Shown here: in pieces, positions 1-10,497 of the stretch | Numbering within the stretch: position 1 is the stretch's first letter | Layout of the letters: every line of letters starts with the position of its first letter | Assembly: GCA_023053545.1 (NCBI GenBank) | Contig: JAKZAN010000005.1 | Span: 6,200,001 to 6,264,000, forward strand | Direction: 5' to 3' | Origin: Lepidurus packardi | Lineage: Eukaryota > Arthropoda > Branchiopoda > Notostraca > Triopsidae | DNA length: 64,000 nt | Position numbers and translations under genes: made by a program | Notes under the pieces: model-generated | Database searches by the model: none | The model's input: only the letters and a program-made list of their open reading frames with translations | Told to the model about the DNA's origin: nothing

Positions 1-560
1 TGAAGGACGAAAATGTTTTGTCAAGCTGCCATCTTGTGAATTGGCCATTTCTTGTATGTCACATGTAAAAGGTATCACAGAAAGTCGTTCCTAGGTACAC
101 AACTTTTCGTTTTCTGTATTTTGATCAATTCAGTGTCAAAGACGTTTAATTTGCACTGACAAGAAACGCACAGCGTGTACGCCATAAACAAAGCAACACG
201 CTGCTAGCGATCAAGCGACATAGCGACTGAACAGAACCGCCGAAATAAATCAATACGTATTGTACAACGCTGCCACCAGGCGAGAAAAGAAAATATCCCC
301 GCAAATGCAAACTGACAAATACACGCTAACATGATTGCTGAATCAGAAAACCTGCCTGGCTTTGTAAAACCACATAATAGAGCTCGATAACTTACTGCGT
401 TGAAGTAACATTATTAAGGTTGAGCAAATACGGTTTTTTCGAAGGTTTGAGCTTTCTTCGTGGGGCAATCAAAGCTAAGAAGAATTAGACAGCACGAAAT
501 CAGTATCATCACGACTAGAAATAAAAGATAGCTTTAATATGCTAAAATGATGAATTAAGA
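1..560. other. no gene seen; 3' flank of the minus-strand gene
   Basis: I see no open frame or RNA gene that I can support here. On the minus strand an ATTAAA lies about 23 bases past the stop codon of the neighbouring gene (plus coordinates 533-538). It could serve as a poly(A) signal, though it is close to the stop. Confidence 0.4.
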
Positions 561-2788
561 TTATTGTTTACAAACAAAAGCAGGAATGGTGATCGAAAAT
601 AAGAACGAATTGGTTGTTATCGGGGACATGGTCCCTATAGTCTTCCGCAAGAGCCATTCATCTGTAAGCAGAAAGTTGCAACAATAACTGTACCGGTCAG
701 TTAAGAAAATACCTACCATTGTAAATTTTCTTTATAACTAGAACTTCTGACTTAAAAAATGGGTCTGGATCATAAGTTGATAGATTATTCAGCTTATTAG
801 TATCAGCAGTAGCAGTAGTATCACTAGTACTGGCAGTAGTAAACGAAGTATTGTGAATTACAGAGCTGGGTGTCGCATTGTTTGAACTGGGTCCCTTGAC
901 TGAGTTAAGGAAAGATGTGCTCAATGATGAGTTAAATAATAGCAATTCTGTCGTGGTATTGTTCAAATTGAAAACCGTATCTTCCATTGAGGCAGTTCCA
1001 TTGAATGGGGTCCTAGATTCGTTCTGACCAGCGATTGGTGATTCTATTGTTACACCGGTGTCCGACTTTATGACAGTTACAGAAGCAACAGACGCAGTAT
1101 TTCCTTCGGCTATAGAACGAGATGCATCTCTGGTTGTGACACTTTTCTCTAAATTCGAAATAAGGACATCTTGGGTTCCGGAAATTTCACTGAAGGAGGG
1201 AATTGTGGGCAGGTTGTCGAAAGGTGTCTTTGAACTGATGTCAGGAACTGGATTTGTTGAATCCGGAAGAGGATTTGCAAACGAGACTAAACTCAGAGTA
1301 CTAGAACTTGAAGGGTTAGCATTACTAGCTGCAACGGAGACTTCTATTGATGTCTCCGAAACAACAGAAAATGAGCTTGGGGAAGAAGATGTTGGGAATA
1401 GACTAGTTTTAAATTCTTCAATGTAGGTTAGATTTAAAGTTCCGTTGTCAAGATTCACAGGTAGTTTGAATATGTCAACGATGACTAGGCTTTCCTGGTT
1501 CAAAGAAGCTTTAACTGCATCTATAGCTGAAAAAATGGACCCATTGCTCGAGTTTCCTGAAGTCGAGTATATGGACTCGTTGTACGATGTCAAAGCTCCA
1601 ACAACTAAAACCAAGAAAAAAGTCCGTAAATTGGAAAACTATCGAGTTAAAGCCTCACATTGCATAACTCCTGATTTACTAACGACATATGTTGCAAATA
1701 TAGAGCTCGTTACGTTGATCGATGAAATGCCTTGCACGATGCCCGACAAAACGTTTACATCCGCAGTTGAAAACTTTTGAAAATAAAGCCGAATGCTGAT
1801 AATTTTCCCATCATCGCTTGGTTTCTTCGGTATAGAAACAGCTAATCCTGCACTTCGTACAAAAGTGTACGGAAATCGCGTCTGAAAGAGATTATTAAAC
1901 TAATTTAAGGGTTAAATATTTGTAAACACGATCGAAAACAATTATACTGCAGAATTGACAGAATAGGTCCCACTGCCATATGCGAGCCAAGGTTCGTCTG
2001 GCAAAGTCTTGTTGACTATGAACTCGACCGTAAATACGACACCTGCAATATTCATACTGAAAGGAACCCAAGAAAAGTAATTTCTTAAAAGCAAACCTGC
2101 AATACATCCACATGGTAGGCAAAGGGAAAAATTGCCATCAATTCGCGATTTCAGAGACGGAAAGCATTGTGTTGGAACTGGACGAAATATACCGACTTCA
2201 ACGTTCCAATATATAACTGTAGCTTTTAAAAAGGCAATTAAGGGAAGGCTATAACTTGCTTCGATATACATATTCAAACTAAACGGCGCTGAAAAGCCTG
2301 CAACATATGAAGGAACTTAGTTATGAAGCAGTGAATACACCGGAACTTTTTACATTACGCTACCTGATGTTTCGAATGTCCAGTTAATAAGACGCAGACC
2401 TGTGCTTAGGATATAGTCAACTAGATCCATGCTGACATTTGTTGCTTTTCTGATTAAAATTGTAGTTAAGTTAAAGCCATTATTAGTAGTATTAGGAGAA
2501 ATAGCAGATGTAGCAGAAATATTAGTAGGGGAAGTAACGACTTTTGCGAGATAGTTAGTGCTATTTCTCGTCCACGACCATATAGCACTCTTCATTTCCG
2601 ACTTCACAAGATAGTATCGCAGCAGGTTATGGCCAACGGATACTTCACAAGAGCAATCACAAGAACAATCCGGTAGATCAATTACTATCAGGATGAGTAC
2701 TAATAAATTAAGAATAAATCCATCATCAATCAATCAAGCCTGAATCCTTCAAGGACTTACGTAGCGAAATTCCCCAAAGCCAACGCAT
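561..2788 (-). CDS. secreted Ser/Thr-rich glycoprotein, unknown family, six exons
   Basis: I do not recognise the family. The exons (given 5' to 3' on the minus strand) are 2788-2761, 2699-2364, 2297-1948, 1881-1659, 1604-717 and 661-561, joined by GT/AG introns of 54-67 bp. Every junction keeps the frame and gives 641 residues. The ATG was chosen because exon 1 plus the start of exon 2 reads MRWLWGISLLLILIVIDLP, a clear signal peptide, followed by a CSCDCSC cluster at about residues 21-27. The middle (about 30-310) is a compact extracellular-looking region with many N-X-S/T sequons. Exon 5 (about 313-608) is Ser/Thr/Asn-rich and mucin-like. The last 33 residues end in a short hydrophobic stretch, so a C-terminal anchor is possible. 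A 96-bp segment, 2097-2192, has its own good splice signals and may be an in-frame intron, giving 609 residues. I considered Tectonic because of length and the Cys-rich start, but saw no convincing motif. The splice structure is well supported; the function is unknown. Confidence 0.72.
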
Positions 2789-3804
2789 TTTCCAACCAGA
2801 CTCAATAATAGTTGATTTCAAAACCACTTTAATCAAATGTTTAGTATATAGCGACAAGTTTACCACACTAGCTTTACGACTCTACGATTAGAAAGTCAAA
2901 GTAGGTTTGACATGTTCACAAGGTTCCAAACTCAAACCTACCTGGTTTATGATGTTCAACCGCACTTTTTCATCGTTATGTTCGCTTATTAGTCGTCAAG
3001 GCGCATATTGATCATTTAAAGTTATAATAGGACAAGAAAAGCACTATTCAGACTTATCCATTAGAAGCCATTAGCTACGCAAAACCTATCAGTAAACGAG
3101 CACTTGACGAACCTTGAGCGCCTTTTTGCCCAGAAAACGATAAAGAGCTCTTATTGTGCCGGTACCGCGTTAATATTGCTGACGACTCGTTTAGTATCAA
3201 ATTTTATAATTACCCCTTCTCCTGTCATGTATCCATAGTGAAAACGAAATCACATTCAATTTCAATAGAGCTAAATTGCTTCAAGTTTGTCTCTTGTCTT
3301 TCGCCTTACCCCGAATGCAATGCAGAACGAAGTTCGCTGGGTTGATTATTATAGAAAATGCTTGGATTCAAGGTGCACGGTTGTTTAATTTTCTTGGTGA
3401 AACCACCCTTTATTAAACTAACTAAGCCCTCCACCGAATACGTTACCACTAAGCTCTTTTGGCACTTCTTTGTCTTGGTCTGCTCGAACTCGACTAGTGG
3501 TGAAAAGGATATAGGGTCAAAAAGTCAGTACACGTGGCAGGAAAAGGAGCAGAACGCCCAAAGGTTTCATAACAACAAAAATCGTATGGGCCGTCGTACC
3601 GTTCTCCCTCTTTGGGTTGTAATGCCTTCTATAATTTCTAACTTTATAATGAAAGGTTTTAAGTATTTCACACTAAACACCGTCGTCAGTTGCTGTACCA
3701 ATGTCGTAGTAAACTGGCATATATTTGTGGTTTTCTGACAATAAAACGGGGCTAACCGCTACTTTTCGTACATCCGAAATAAAAGTTCGTTCTCCGGAAT
3801 ATAA
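2789..3804. other. intergenic, no gene seen
   Basis: This stretch lies upstream of the minus-strand glycoprotein gene and should contain its promoter. The open frames here are short, lack family motifs and show no splice context. I found no repeat matching elsewhere in the window. Confidence 0.4.
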
Positions 3805-4158
3805 ATGCAGTCATGTCGATTACACCTTCTTGTGATCAAGAGATTGACTTTACGCTATTCACAAACCAATTCTCGTACTAAAAAGCAATTGTTTAATATT
3901 AAAAATTACGAATTAGTTTTCCCCCTCCGAGATTTATGCGTAATCCCCTCAAAAATGCCAATCTGCAAATTGAAAATAGACAGAAAGACTGTTTTGGCGT
4001 TAATTATACTAAGAACTGCACATTTCCCGACTAAAATGTATATTTTCCTTATAAAAAAAACAAATGACGCGACATGCACCTGTAACAATTACTCAAACCA
4101 AGATTTACTACACCTTTTATTCAAATGTAGACGCCTGAATAGACATAGTGCAATTTGA
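3805..4158 (+). mobile_element. degraded LINE-like retrotransposon C-terminal fragment
   Basis: A 117-codon frame ends in a pattern typical of the region after the reverse transcriptase/RNase H of non-LTR retrotransposons. It reads ILRTAHFPTKMYIFLIKK, then a C-x-C cluster, then LLHLLFKCRRLN, matching the general form 'RLRTGH ... C.C ... HLLF.C'. Nothing recognisable as reverse transcriptase or RNase H could be read upstream, so this is a 5'-truncated relic and not an active element. The assignment rests on motif similarity alone. Confidence 0.45.
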
Positions 4159-5259
4159 AACAAGGTTTATATAAAAATTGTAAATGGTGAGGAGGCAACG
4201 AGCCCAGCTCACTCCGGATCCCCAGAAATAAAAAAAAATGCTCATTAAATAATACATGGCATTTCTCTTGTGATAGTCAGTTAAATGTAAAATGTATTGA
4301 AAGCTGGCTATCAGCTGCTGGACTGGTACAGTGTTGGTGGATAATTGGGGTAGAAGTTCGCTGGGAAGCTCTCAGTTAAGATGGCGTGAAGGGTAAAGGT
4401 GACGGGTAGACGTTGGCGGTAGAAGGGCTTCGGCTGACTTGAATGGGCAGGCTCGATGGGTTCGAGAAGAACACGCGTATAACTGGTAGAACTCGAGATG
4501 AAGACTCGGGACTAAGAGGCCACTCATTTCTCCGTCTTTTGTTTTTCATTGTTGAGTATCGGCGAAGCAAGCCGGGCTATCGCTATCACTCCGGCCTGAG
4601 AAACGTCGGTGTATAACTTTACCCTTTTTGGGAACTTCTAATATTATACAGCACATTATACTGCTACATATGATCAGATTCCTTCAAGTAAACTTGCTTC
4701 TCGCTCCTGCTCCAATGTAAACCATGAAGATTCACGGACAGCGACTGTAACTTAACTTCGTAGTATGCTTCAAGACAATTATTCTAGCCTACGCGTCTTA
4801 TACAGAACGCCGTCAATTCCTGTCATGAGATATATCATAGACCTGTTTACAAGTTTCTACGATAATATAACAGGACGCGTTCTAACCGCAAAGAGATTTC
4901 ATGGAAAAGGTGCTCAAACCCCGCCTCGAAATTCCAACTTTCCTGCTCCTTCTTGTCTGGTTTCCACGCACTCTTTCTTCCTTTGCTCAGTTGCTTTGAG
5001 CCCAGCCCATCGAATCCATCCCTGTGTCTCAGTGGGAGAGTTTCACTTGCCTGCGTTCTTATTTTTAGTCAGCATCCCATCTACTGTGCCACAACCAGTT
5101 CAGGCTCCAAGGCGTTGCCCTTTGCCAAAAACCTCTTAGCACATTATAGAATCTTCTCAATTTCATAAGTTCGTAAGTAATTCAGCTACTTAACTGGCTG
5201 TGCCCGTGCTGTGGAATAATAAATTATCCTTGAACGTGTCACAATACGGATAGTGAGTC
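4159..5259. other. intergenic, 5' flank of annexin gene 1
   Basis: No supportable coding exon. The last 100 bases are presumably the promoter and leader of the first annexin. A possible leader intron ends at the TAG just before the ATG at 5260, but its donor could not be fixed. Confidence 0.35.
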
Positions 5260-7038
5260 ATGAACCTCGAGGAATATGTGGTAAGCTTTCACGTCACGTT
5301 TTACTATTCCTTTTTTTTCCTATTCTCACAAAATATGGTGGACGATTTCCCTGAACAACAACCTATTTACACTACTATTTAGGAAGTCCCCACAATTGTA
5401 CCTTCCAGCTCATTCGACCCTGGCGCAGATGCGAAAGCTCTACGTAAAGCGATGAAAGGTGCCGCCGAAAAATACTATGCATGTACCCAGCTGGCATGAT
5501 AAACTTGAAACATTTATGTTTTAGGATTTGGGACGGACGAAAAAGCCATTATTGATATCCTCACTCAACGTTCGAACGCCCAACGCCAAGTTATCTCCCA
5601 AACGTACAAGAAGGGACTCGGCCGAGTAATTTTTTTAATACACTGCTCAATTTTGAATGTGTGTTAATTTTCCGAGAAAATGATGATGGTTGTTGTTGTT
5701 TGTGTGGATGTGTATAGGGTGAAGGCGATGACGATCCCAAAAACGACAGGGTAAGCGAATGCCGTCAAATTCTAACACTGTTGGCTTGGGATATGCATGT
5801 TTAAAACGAAACAAGATTGCATTATCGTATATAGTGCTAGCAACCATCATCATCCTCTCGTGTAAGTATGTAGACTGAATTATCTTAATCCTCCAGGATC
5901 TTATCGAAGACTTGAAATCCGAGCTGGGCGGGGACTTGGAGAAAGTTATCCTAGGTCTGATGCTTCCATCACACGACTACTGCGCCAAGCAAATCAATAA
6001 TGCAGTCAAAGGCCTTGGTAAGATTAAGTTATCCCCTACGAACCATGAATTAAGTAGAACTATCCTTATACTTCTATATGGCCATAGGTACCGATGAAGA
6101 AGTGCTGGTGGAAATGATCTGCTCTCGCAGCCATGCGGAAGTTCGGGCTATTGCGGCTGCCTATCAAAACCGTAGGCTGGAGTTGTAATTTGAGTTGACT
6201 TTTGAATTAATTGAGTTTTTTCTTTTCTCTTTAACAGATTATGGCGAAAGCTTAGAGGATGCCATTGTGGGTGACACATCCGGTCCTTTCCGTCATCTGT
6301 TGGTTATGGCCATTGCTGTAAGTTCCTCTATCTACCCTCGAAAATGGGCAATTTAATCTTGTTATTCATTAAAGGGTGGTCGTGATGAGCACGGCGTGGA
6401 TCCTTCCAAAGCTCGTGAACAAGCTGAAGCTCTCTTTGCTGCGGGTAATTGACTCGGATTATTAAAGCATCAAATTTGATAAATGGGTACAATTTTTCTA
6501 AAGGCGAAGCTAAACTCGGCACCGATGAGTCTGTTTTCGTGCAATTACTCGGCCAGCTTAGCCAGCAACAATTGTTTTTACTCTTCGAGGAATACAAGAA
6601 GGTATCCGGCAAGACTATTATCCAAGCTCTGGAGGCCGAGCTCAGTGGAGAACTTCTGTCTGGTCTTTTAGCCATCGGTAATCTAGTATCTCCGGAAAAT
6701 TCAATTCAATTCTATCGAAAATTCGGTAATCTCTTATAGTGAAGTGCGTCAACAACAGGCCACGCTATTTCGCCGAAAAACTACAGAAAGCTATGGTAGG
6801 ATTGGGAACCGATGATTCCACCTTAATTAGAATAATCGTTTCCAGATGCGAAATCGATTTGGCCAATATCAAAGCGGAATACGAACGCGATTATGGCGTC
6901 ACTTTACTAAGTGCAGTAAAAGTAAGGTTATTCAGTCACAAACGCCCCCTAATTTAAATTTTGCTATTATATCATATTCAGAGCGAAACTTCCGGTGACT
7001 ATAAGCGTGCGTTGGCAGCCATCATCGGCTCGGCATAA
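5260..7038 (+). CDS. annexin, paralogue 1 (332 aa, 11 exons)
   Basis: This is a Ca2+-dependent phospholipid-binding protein of the cytosolic membrane face. The exons are 5260-5280, 5383-5458, 5525-5625, 5718-5750, 5897-6017, 6088-6171, 6238-6317, 6375-6444, 6504-6677, 6740-6921 and 6982-7038. They sum to 999 nt with all phases consistent, starting MNLEEYV and ending GSA-stop. Four annexin repeats are visible. The AB-loop calcium motifs are KGFGTDE (repeat I), KGLGTDE (II), AKLGTDE (III, weaker, as is usual for this repeat) and VGLGTDD (IV). Exon 4 inserts 11 residues ([11 protein letters not shown]) between the repeat I segment ending GLGR and [12 protein letters not shown], which are contiguous in ordinary annexins. 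The 7-residue first exon gives only a short N-terminal tail, as in invertebrate annexins. It is the first of three tandem same-strand paralogues. Family assignment is secure; the orthologue within arthropod annexins is not assigned. Confidence 0.95.
5718..5750 (+). other. annexin 1 in-frame microexon (33 nt)
   Basis: A phase-0 microexon flanked by TATAG and GTAAGC, encoding [11 protein letters not shown]. Skipping it restores the canonical annexin join GR-DLIEDLK without a frame change, so it may be a cassette exon. Confidence 0.8.
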
Positions 7039-7234
7039 TACAGCGCAACCAAATGAAATTTATGTCTAAAGCCTCCATCATGACGTTTTAGTTTATAAAC
7101 ATATAATGTGCTTCCTTGTACTACCGAAATATTTTCAAGATTTAGAAAATACAGCGTTTGCATGACAAAAGACCCGACCTCGTTTTTTAAACATCTGCTA
7201 CAGGGTGGCAAGCTATTTTGGTTGAAATGGTACA

Positions 7235-7240
7235 AATAAA
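7235..7240 (+). terminator. poly(A) signal of annexin 1
   Basis: A canonical AATAAA about 200 bases after the annexin 1 stop codon, upstream of the next gene's leader. Confidence 0.6.
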
Positions 7241-7668
7241 CCAAACAGACTGTAGGGGAGACTAATTTTTGGAAGGAAGTGGGGGTCGTAAATCGTTTTC
7301 AAACCGAAGAATGCAGGCCATGAGGGCAGGAATTTGGCGTAGGAGGAATAGCAGATTCTTGCCTAACACACTGCAAAGTCCGAAAGACCTTATTGGGAAA
7401 AACTCCCCCTCCAGCAACCGAGATCTTCTCGCTTTACGGCCGGTTCTCTTCGCGTTCAGTCTTCGTCTCACTGCCTTCCACTCTTGAACGTGTTTTGCTG
7501 TGCCATTGCCAACCCTGGACACCGTTCTCCATTCTTCGTCAAAGAAACCGAACAAAAAGTGAACTGAAAGGGCGTTGTCTTCTTCCAGTTCCAACGCCGA
7601 ATTTGTAAACAAGACGCGCTTACCTGGAATTAACTTTTCATTGTAGTTATTCCGATCAAACTCATAAA
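7241..7668 (+). promoter_or_regulatory. intergenic promoter and leader region of annexin 2
   Basis: A gap of about 430 bases between the annexin 1 poly(A) signal and the annexin 2 ATG. Open frames here run on both strands but lack annexin or other family motifs. It must contain the start site of annexin 2 unless the genes are co-transcribed. No TATA box could be assigned. Confidence 0.4.
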
Positions 7669-9771
7669 ATGGATTTGGAAGAGTACATCGTAAGTTACTT
7701 CACTTTAAAAAAATTACAAGCAATATAACGCTTTGGCACATTGTGGAATTCGGCTCGAAGTCACGTCCCTTGGATTATTTATAAATAAAATTTGCCAGCA
7801 TGCAGTTGCAGTTGCAGACATGACGTCACGGCTAATAGATGCATACTTTTCTTTGCTCTCCCTCACCCATTCTTTTCGTACGTTTTTCTCTTTCTCCTTT
7901 TCGTCTCTCCGGTTTTTATTTCCCTCCAATTGCGCTCCCGGGTTTTAACAATTGCCGGCTATTCACCTCAAATATTTCACACACATAAGAATGTAGCGAC
8001 AAACATTCCACTGTACGATTTCTTTTTTTTCCCTACAATTTGACCCGATTCTAATATTCCCTATGTTACAGGAAGTTCCCACTGTTTTCCCTGCAGCGGA
8101 TTTCGATGCCGTAGCAGATGCCCACGCGTTGCGCAAAGCGATGAAAGGTGCAGCAAACAAATATGCTCATCGATGTTTTGATTACTCATCGGTTGTTAGG
8201 TTTCGGGACTGATGAGCAGGTTATTATCGATATTCTTACTAAAAGATCCAATGCGCAGCGGCAAGCAATTGCCCAGGCGTACAAGAATGAATTTGGGCGG
8301 GTAAGTGAGTTTCAACAGCAATGTACTTTTGTTTACCCTTTACAGAACCACATTTTAATGGGCTACTGTTGATGATGATGGTTATTTTGCGCAGGGTGAT
8401 GGCGAGAAGAAGAAGGAAAAGGTAAAAAACCCATAACCTTTCCCAAAAATATTGCAGCTTTAATTTGCATTCTCATCAAAGGCAAAGGTCGTTCCGTCTG
8501 GCTTCACCTAGCTTCACTTAGCGAATTCTTCAGATGCTATTGCTTTTGTTTACATTTGTCAATTACTTATTGGTAGCAGACTATCCCACTTTCTTGAGCA
8601 AAATCCAAACTTCTAATAACCATCATCATCCCCTTGAATTTGTATAAAAATCCACCCAAATTGTTCAACACTTGTCTGTCCTCCCTCCTCCCTTAGGACC
8701 TGATCGAAGACCTAAAGAAGGAATTAGGTGGGGTCTTCGAAGATGTCATTGTGGGCTTGATGCTACCTACGGCCAAATACTGCGCTAAGCAAATCCATGC
8801 TGCAATTTCCGGTGTGGGAACGGATGAGAGTCTGCTAGTAGAGATGATTTGCCCGCGCAGTCCCTCCGAATTGCGCCAAATCGCCCAAGCGTATGAAAAA
8901 AGTAAAAATAGGACCGAAAGCTTTAACCTTGAGTATGCTAAATAATTTATGTCAGAGTACGGCCAAAGCTTAGAAGAGGCTGTCGCGGGAGACACCTCAG
9001 GCGATTTCCAGAGACTTATGGTCCTCATCATTCAAGTAATGAGTACAAATTAGCGTGCAAAAACAATTTTGTTCAATTGAGTATTTCATTCCCGGTTCTT
9101 TCCGAATGAAGCAGGGAGTAAAAGACGAGAATACGGCCGATGTAGAAGCAGCCAAGGACCAGGCAGGGCTACTCTACAATGCTGGTAAAAAAAAAAGAAA
9201 AGAAAAAGAAAAGATGCCTAATGCTGGGAAATCGTATAAAAAGGTGAGGGAATAATTGGTACCGACGAGGAGGTTTTTGTGAATTTATTTGGGCACTGCG
9301 GTCAGCGTCAGCTCTTCTTGGTTTTTGAGGAGTATAAACACATTTCCGGTCGGACAATCGAGCAAGCGTTGGAAGAGGAGTTCAGTGGAGAACTCAAGAA
9401 AGGCTTGTTGGCCATAGGTAAAGTTTACTTCAAAAGCGAGAATGGCAAATAAGTGAGTGTTTCTTTTACAATGTCTAGTTAAGTGTGTCCATAACCGACC
9501 CCGTTACTTTGCTGAGAAAATCCACAAAGCAATGGACGGAGCTGGAACCGACGACGCAGCTTTGATCCGGATCATCGTTTCTAGATCTGAAATGGATTTG
9601 GGGAACATTAAGGCTGAATACGAGCGCGACCATGGTGTAACTCTTTTAAGCGCTATTAAGGTAAAGAAGAAAAAAGTTCATCAAATCTTAAAAATCTCGA
9701 TTTCAATACATTAGAACGAGACCTCTGGTGACTTCAAACGAGCTTTGGCTTCTATTATTGGAGATGCTTAA
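7669..9771 (+). CDS. annexin, paralogue 2 (330 aa, 10 exons)
   Basis: The exons are 7669-7689, 8072-8147, 8200-8300, 8395-8421, 8697-8901, 8956-9035, 9115-9184, 9244-9417, 9479-9660 and 9715-9771. They sum to 993 nt in a consistent frame, from MDLEEYI to IIGDA-stop. Four annexin repeats are present, with calcium loops GFGTDE (I), GVGTDE (II), GIIGTDE (III) and GAGTDD (IV). The repeat IV segment [13 protein letters not shown] is diagnostic of the family. The 27-nt exon 4 encodes GDGEKKKEK and again splits FGR from DLIEDLKKELGG. Unlike paralogue 1, this gene has no intron in the repeat II calcium loop, so exon 5 is a single 205-nt exon. Intron 1 (382 bp) is the longest and holds a perfect TGACGTCA. 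The exon 8 acceptor (TATAAAAAG at 9235-9243) is pyrimidine-poor but is the only one giving the expected AGE...GTDE join. Role as for annexins generally: Ca2+-dependent membrane binding. Confidence 0.95.
7821..7828. promoter_or_regulatory. CRE-like palindrome TGACGTCA in annexin 2 intron 1
   Basis: A perfect cAMP-response-element palindrome about 130 bases into the first intron, a common site for enhancers. Binding by CREB/ATF factors is inference. Five further copies of this octamer occur in the window. Confidence 0.35.
8395..8421 (+). other. annexin 2 in-frame microexon (27 nt)
   Basis: A phase-0 microexon between GCGCAG and GTAAAA, encoding GDGEKKKEK. It occupies the same place as the microexons of the other two paralogues. 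The residues are strongly basic here, where paralogue 1 is acidic. Confidence 0.8.
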
Positions 9772-9928
9772 AACAACGGTTCTACCCTTCTGGTTACGGA
9801 GCCTAGTTTTACTACAAAAATACCCAAAGAGGCAGCTTCTTGTTTTCATGTTTCCAGCCAATATGCCTAATTAAGAAAATGTTCCTCTTCTGTATACTGT
9901 TCTTACAGGATACTTTCTTCCGTGAAAA

Positions 9929-9934
9929 AATAAA
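9929..9934 (+). terminator. poly(A) signal of annexin 2
   Basis: AATAAA about 160 bases after the annexin 2 stop codon. Confidence 0.6.
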
Positions 9935-10497
9935 GATAAATATCCTATTCCTAAAGTTTTGCGTTTTTATCTTGCCTTAACTCGCCCATGTGGTGTCGCT
10001 AAACTGAGAAAACAAAACACGATTTTCGCCAAAACATATGCACAGCTGTGACGTAAGCCGAGTCATATGGCAAACAAACAAATCAATACTCCATGCCGTC
10101 AGCTCTATGCGCTGGACATCGGACAACAACTCCCCGAAGGCCATTATTTAATTTGACTAAAAGCTAATGAGACCTTGGGATGGATAGTTTCGCTTTCGGA
10201 AAAACTGGAGGGCCTGAGGGAAGTAAGCAGCCCTACCATGACGACGCCTTGCCGTCGCGGGCGTCCTGATGCAGCAAGCGTTACATTTCCCAATGCTAGA
10301 GCAGTCTTTTCTCCAGTCAGTACGCCATTGAACATAGTATCTGCCAGGTCCTCTCTCGACATCTCCCACAAGTGAGTCCATTCTATTCAAGCTTACAATT
10401 TGGCAATTAAACAGTTTACAATTTGACAATTTATTAAACAAAACTAGATCAAAATCTCTTCGTTTTATACTGAGACTCTTGTTTTCCTTAGGTTGCT
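9935..10497 (+). promoter_or_regulatory. promoter, leader exon and leader intron of annexin 3
   Basis: A GTGAGT donor at 10372 and a TTTTCCTTAG acceptor ending at 10490 predict a 119-bp intron in the 5' untranslated region, 7 bases before the ATG. The preceding leader exon (roughly 10150-10371) is unusually G+C-rich for the area. Read in frame across the splice it has no upstream ATG before a stop, so it appears to be non-coding. A TGACGTAAG half-site lies near 10049. Confidence 0.5.

Noticed and set aside
3358..3738. Plus-strand frame just upstream of the LINE fragment
   Set aside because: I looked for reverse transcriptase or RNase H motifs and found none. It is not part of the supported relic.
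10100..10497. Translation of the annexin 3 leader exon as an N-terminal extension
   Set aside because: Reading in frame across the predicted leader splice meets a stop (TAG near 10298) with no ATG before the one at 10498.
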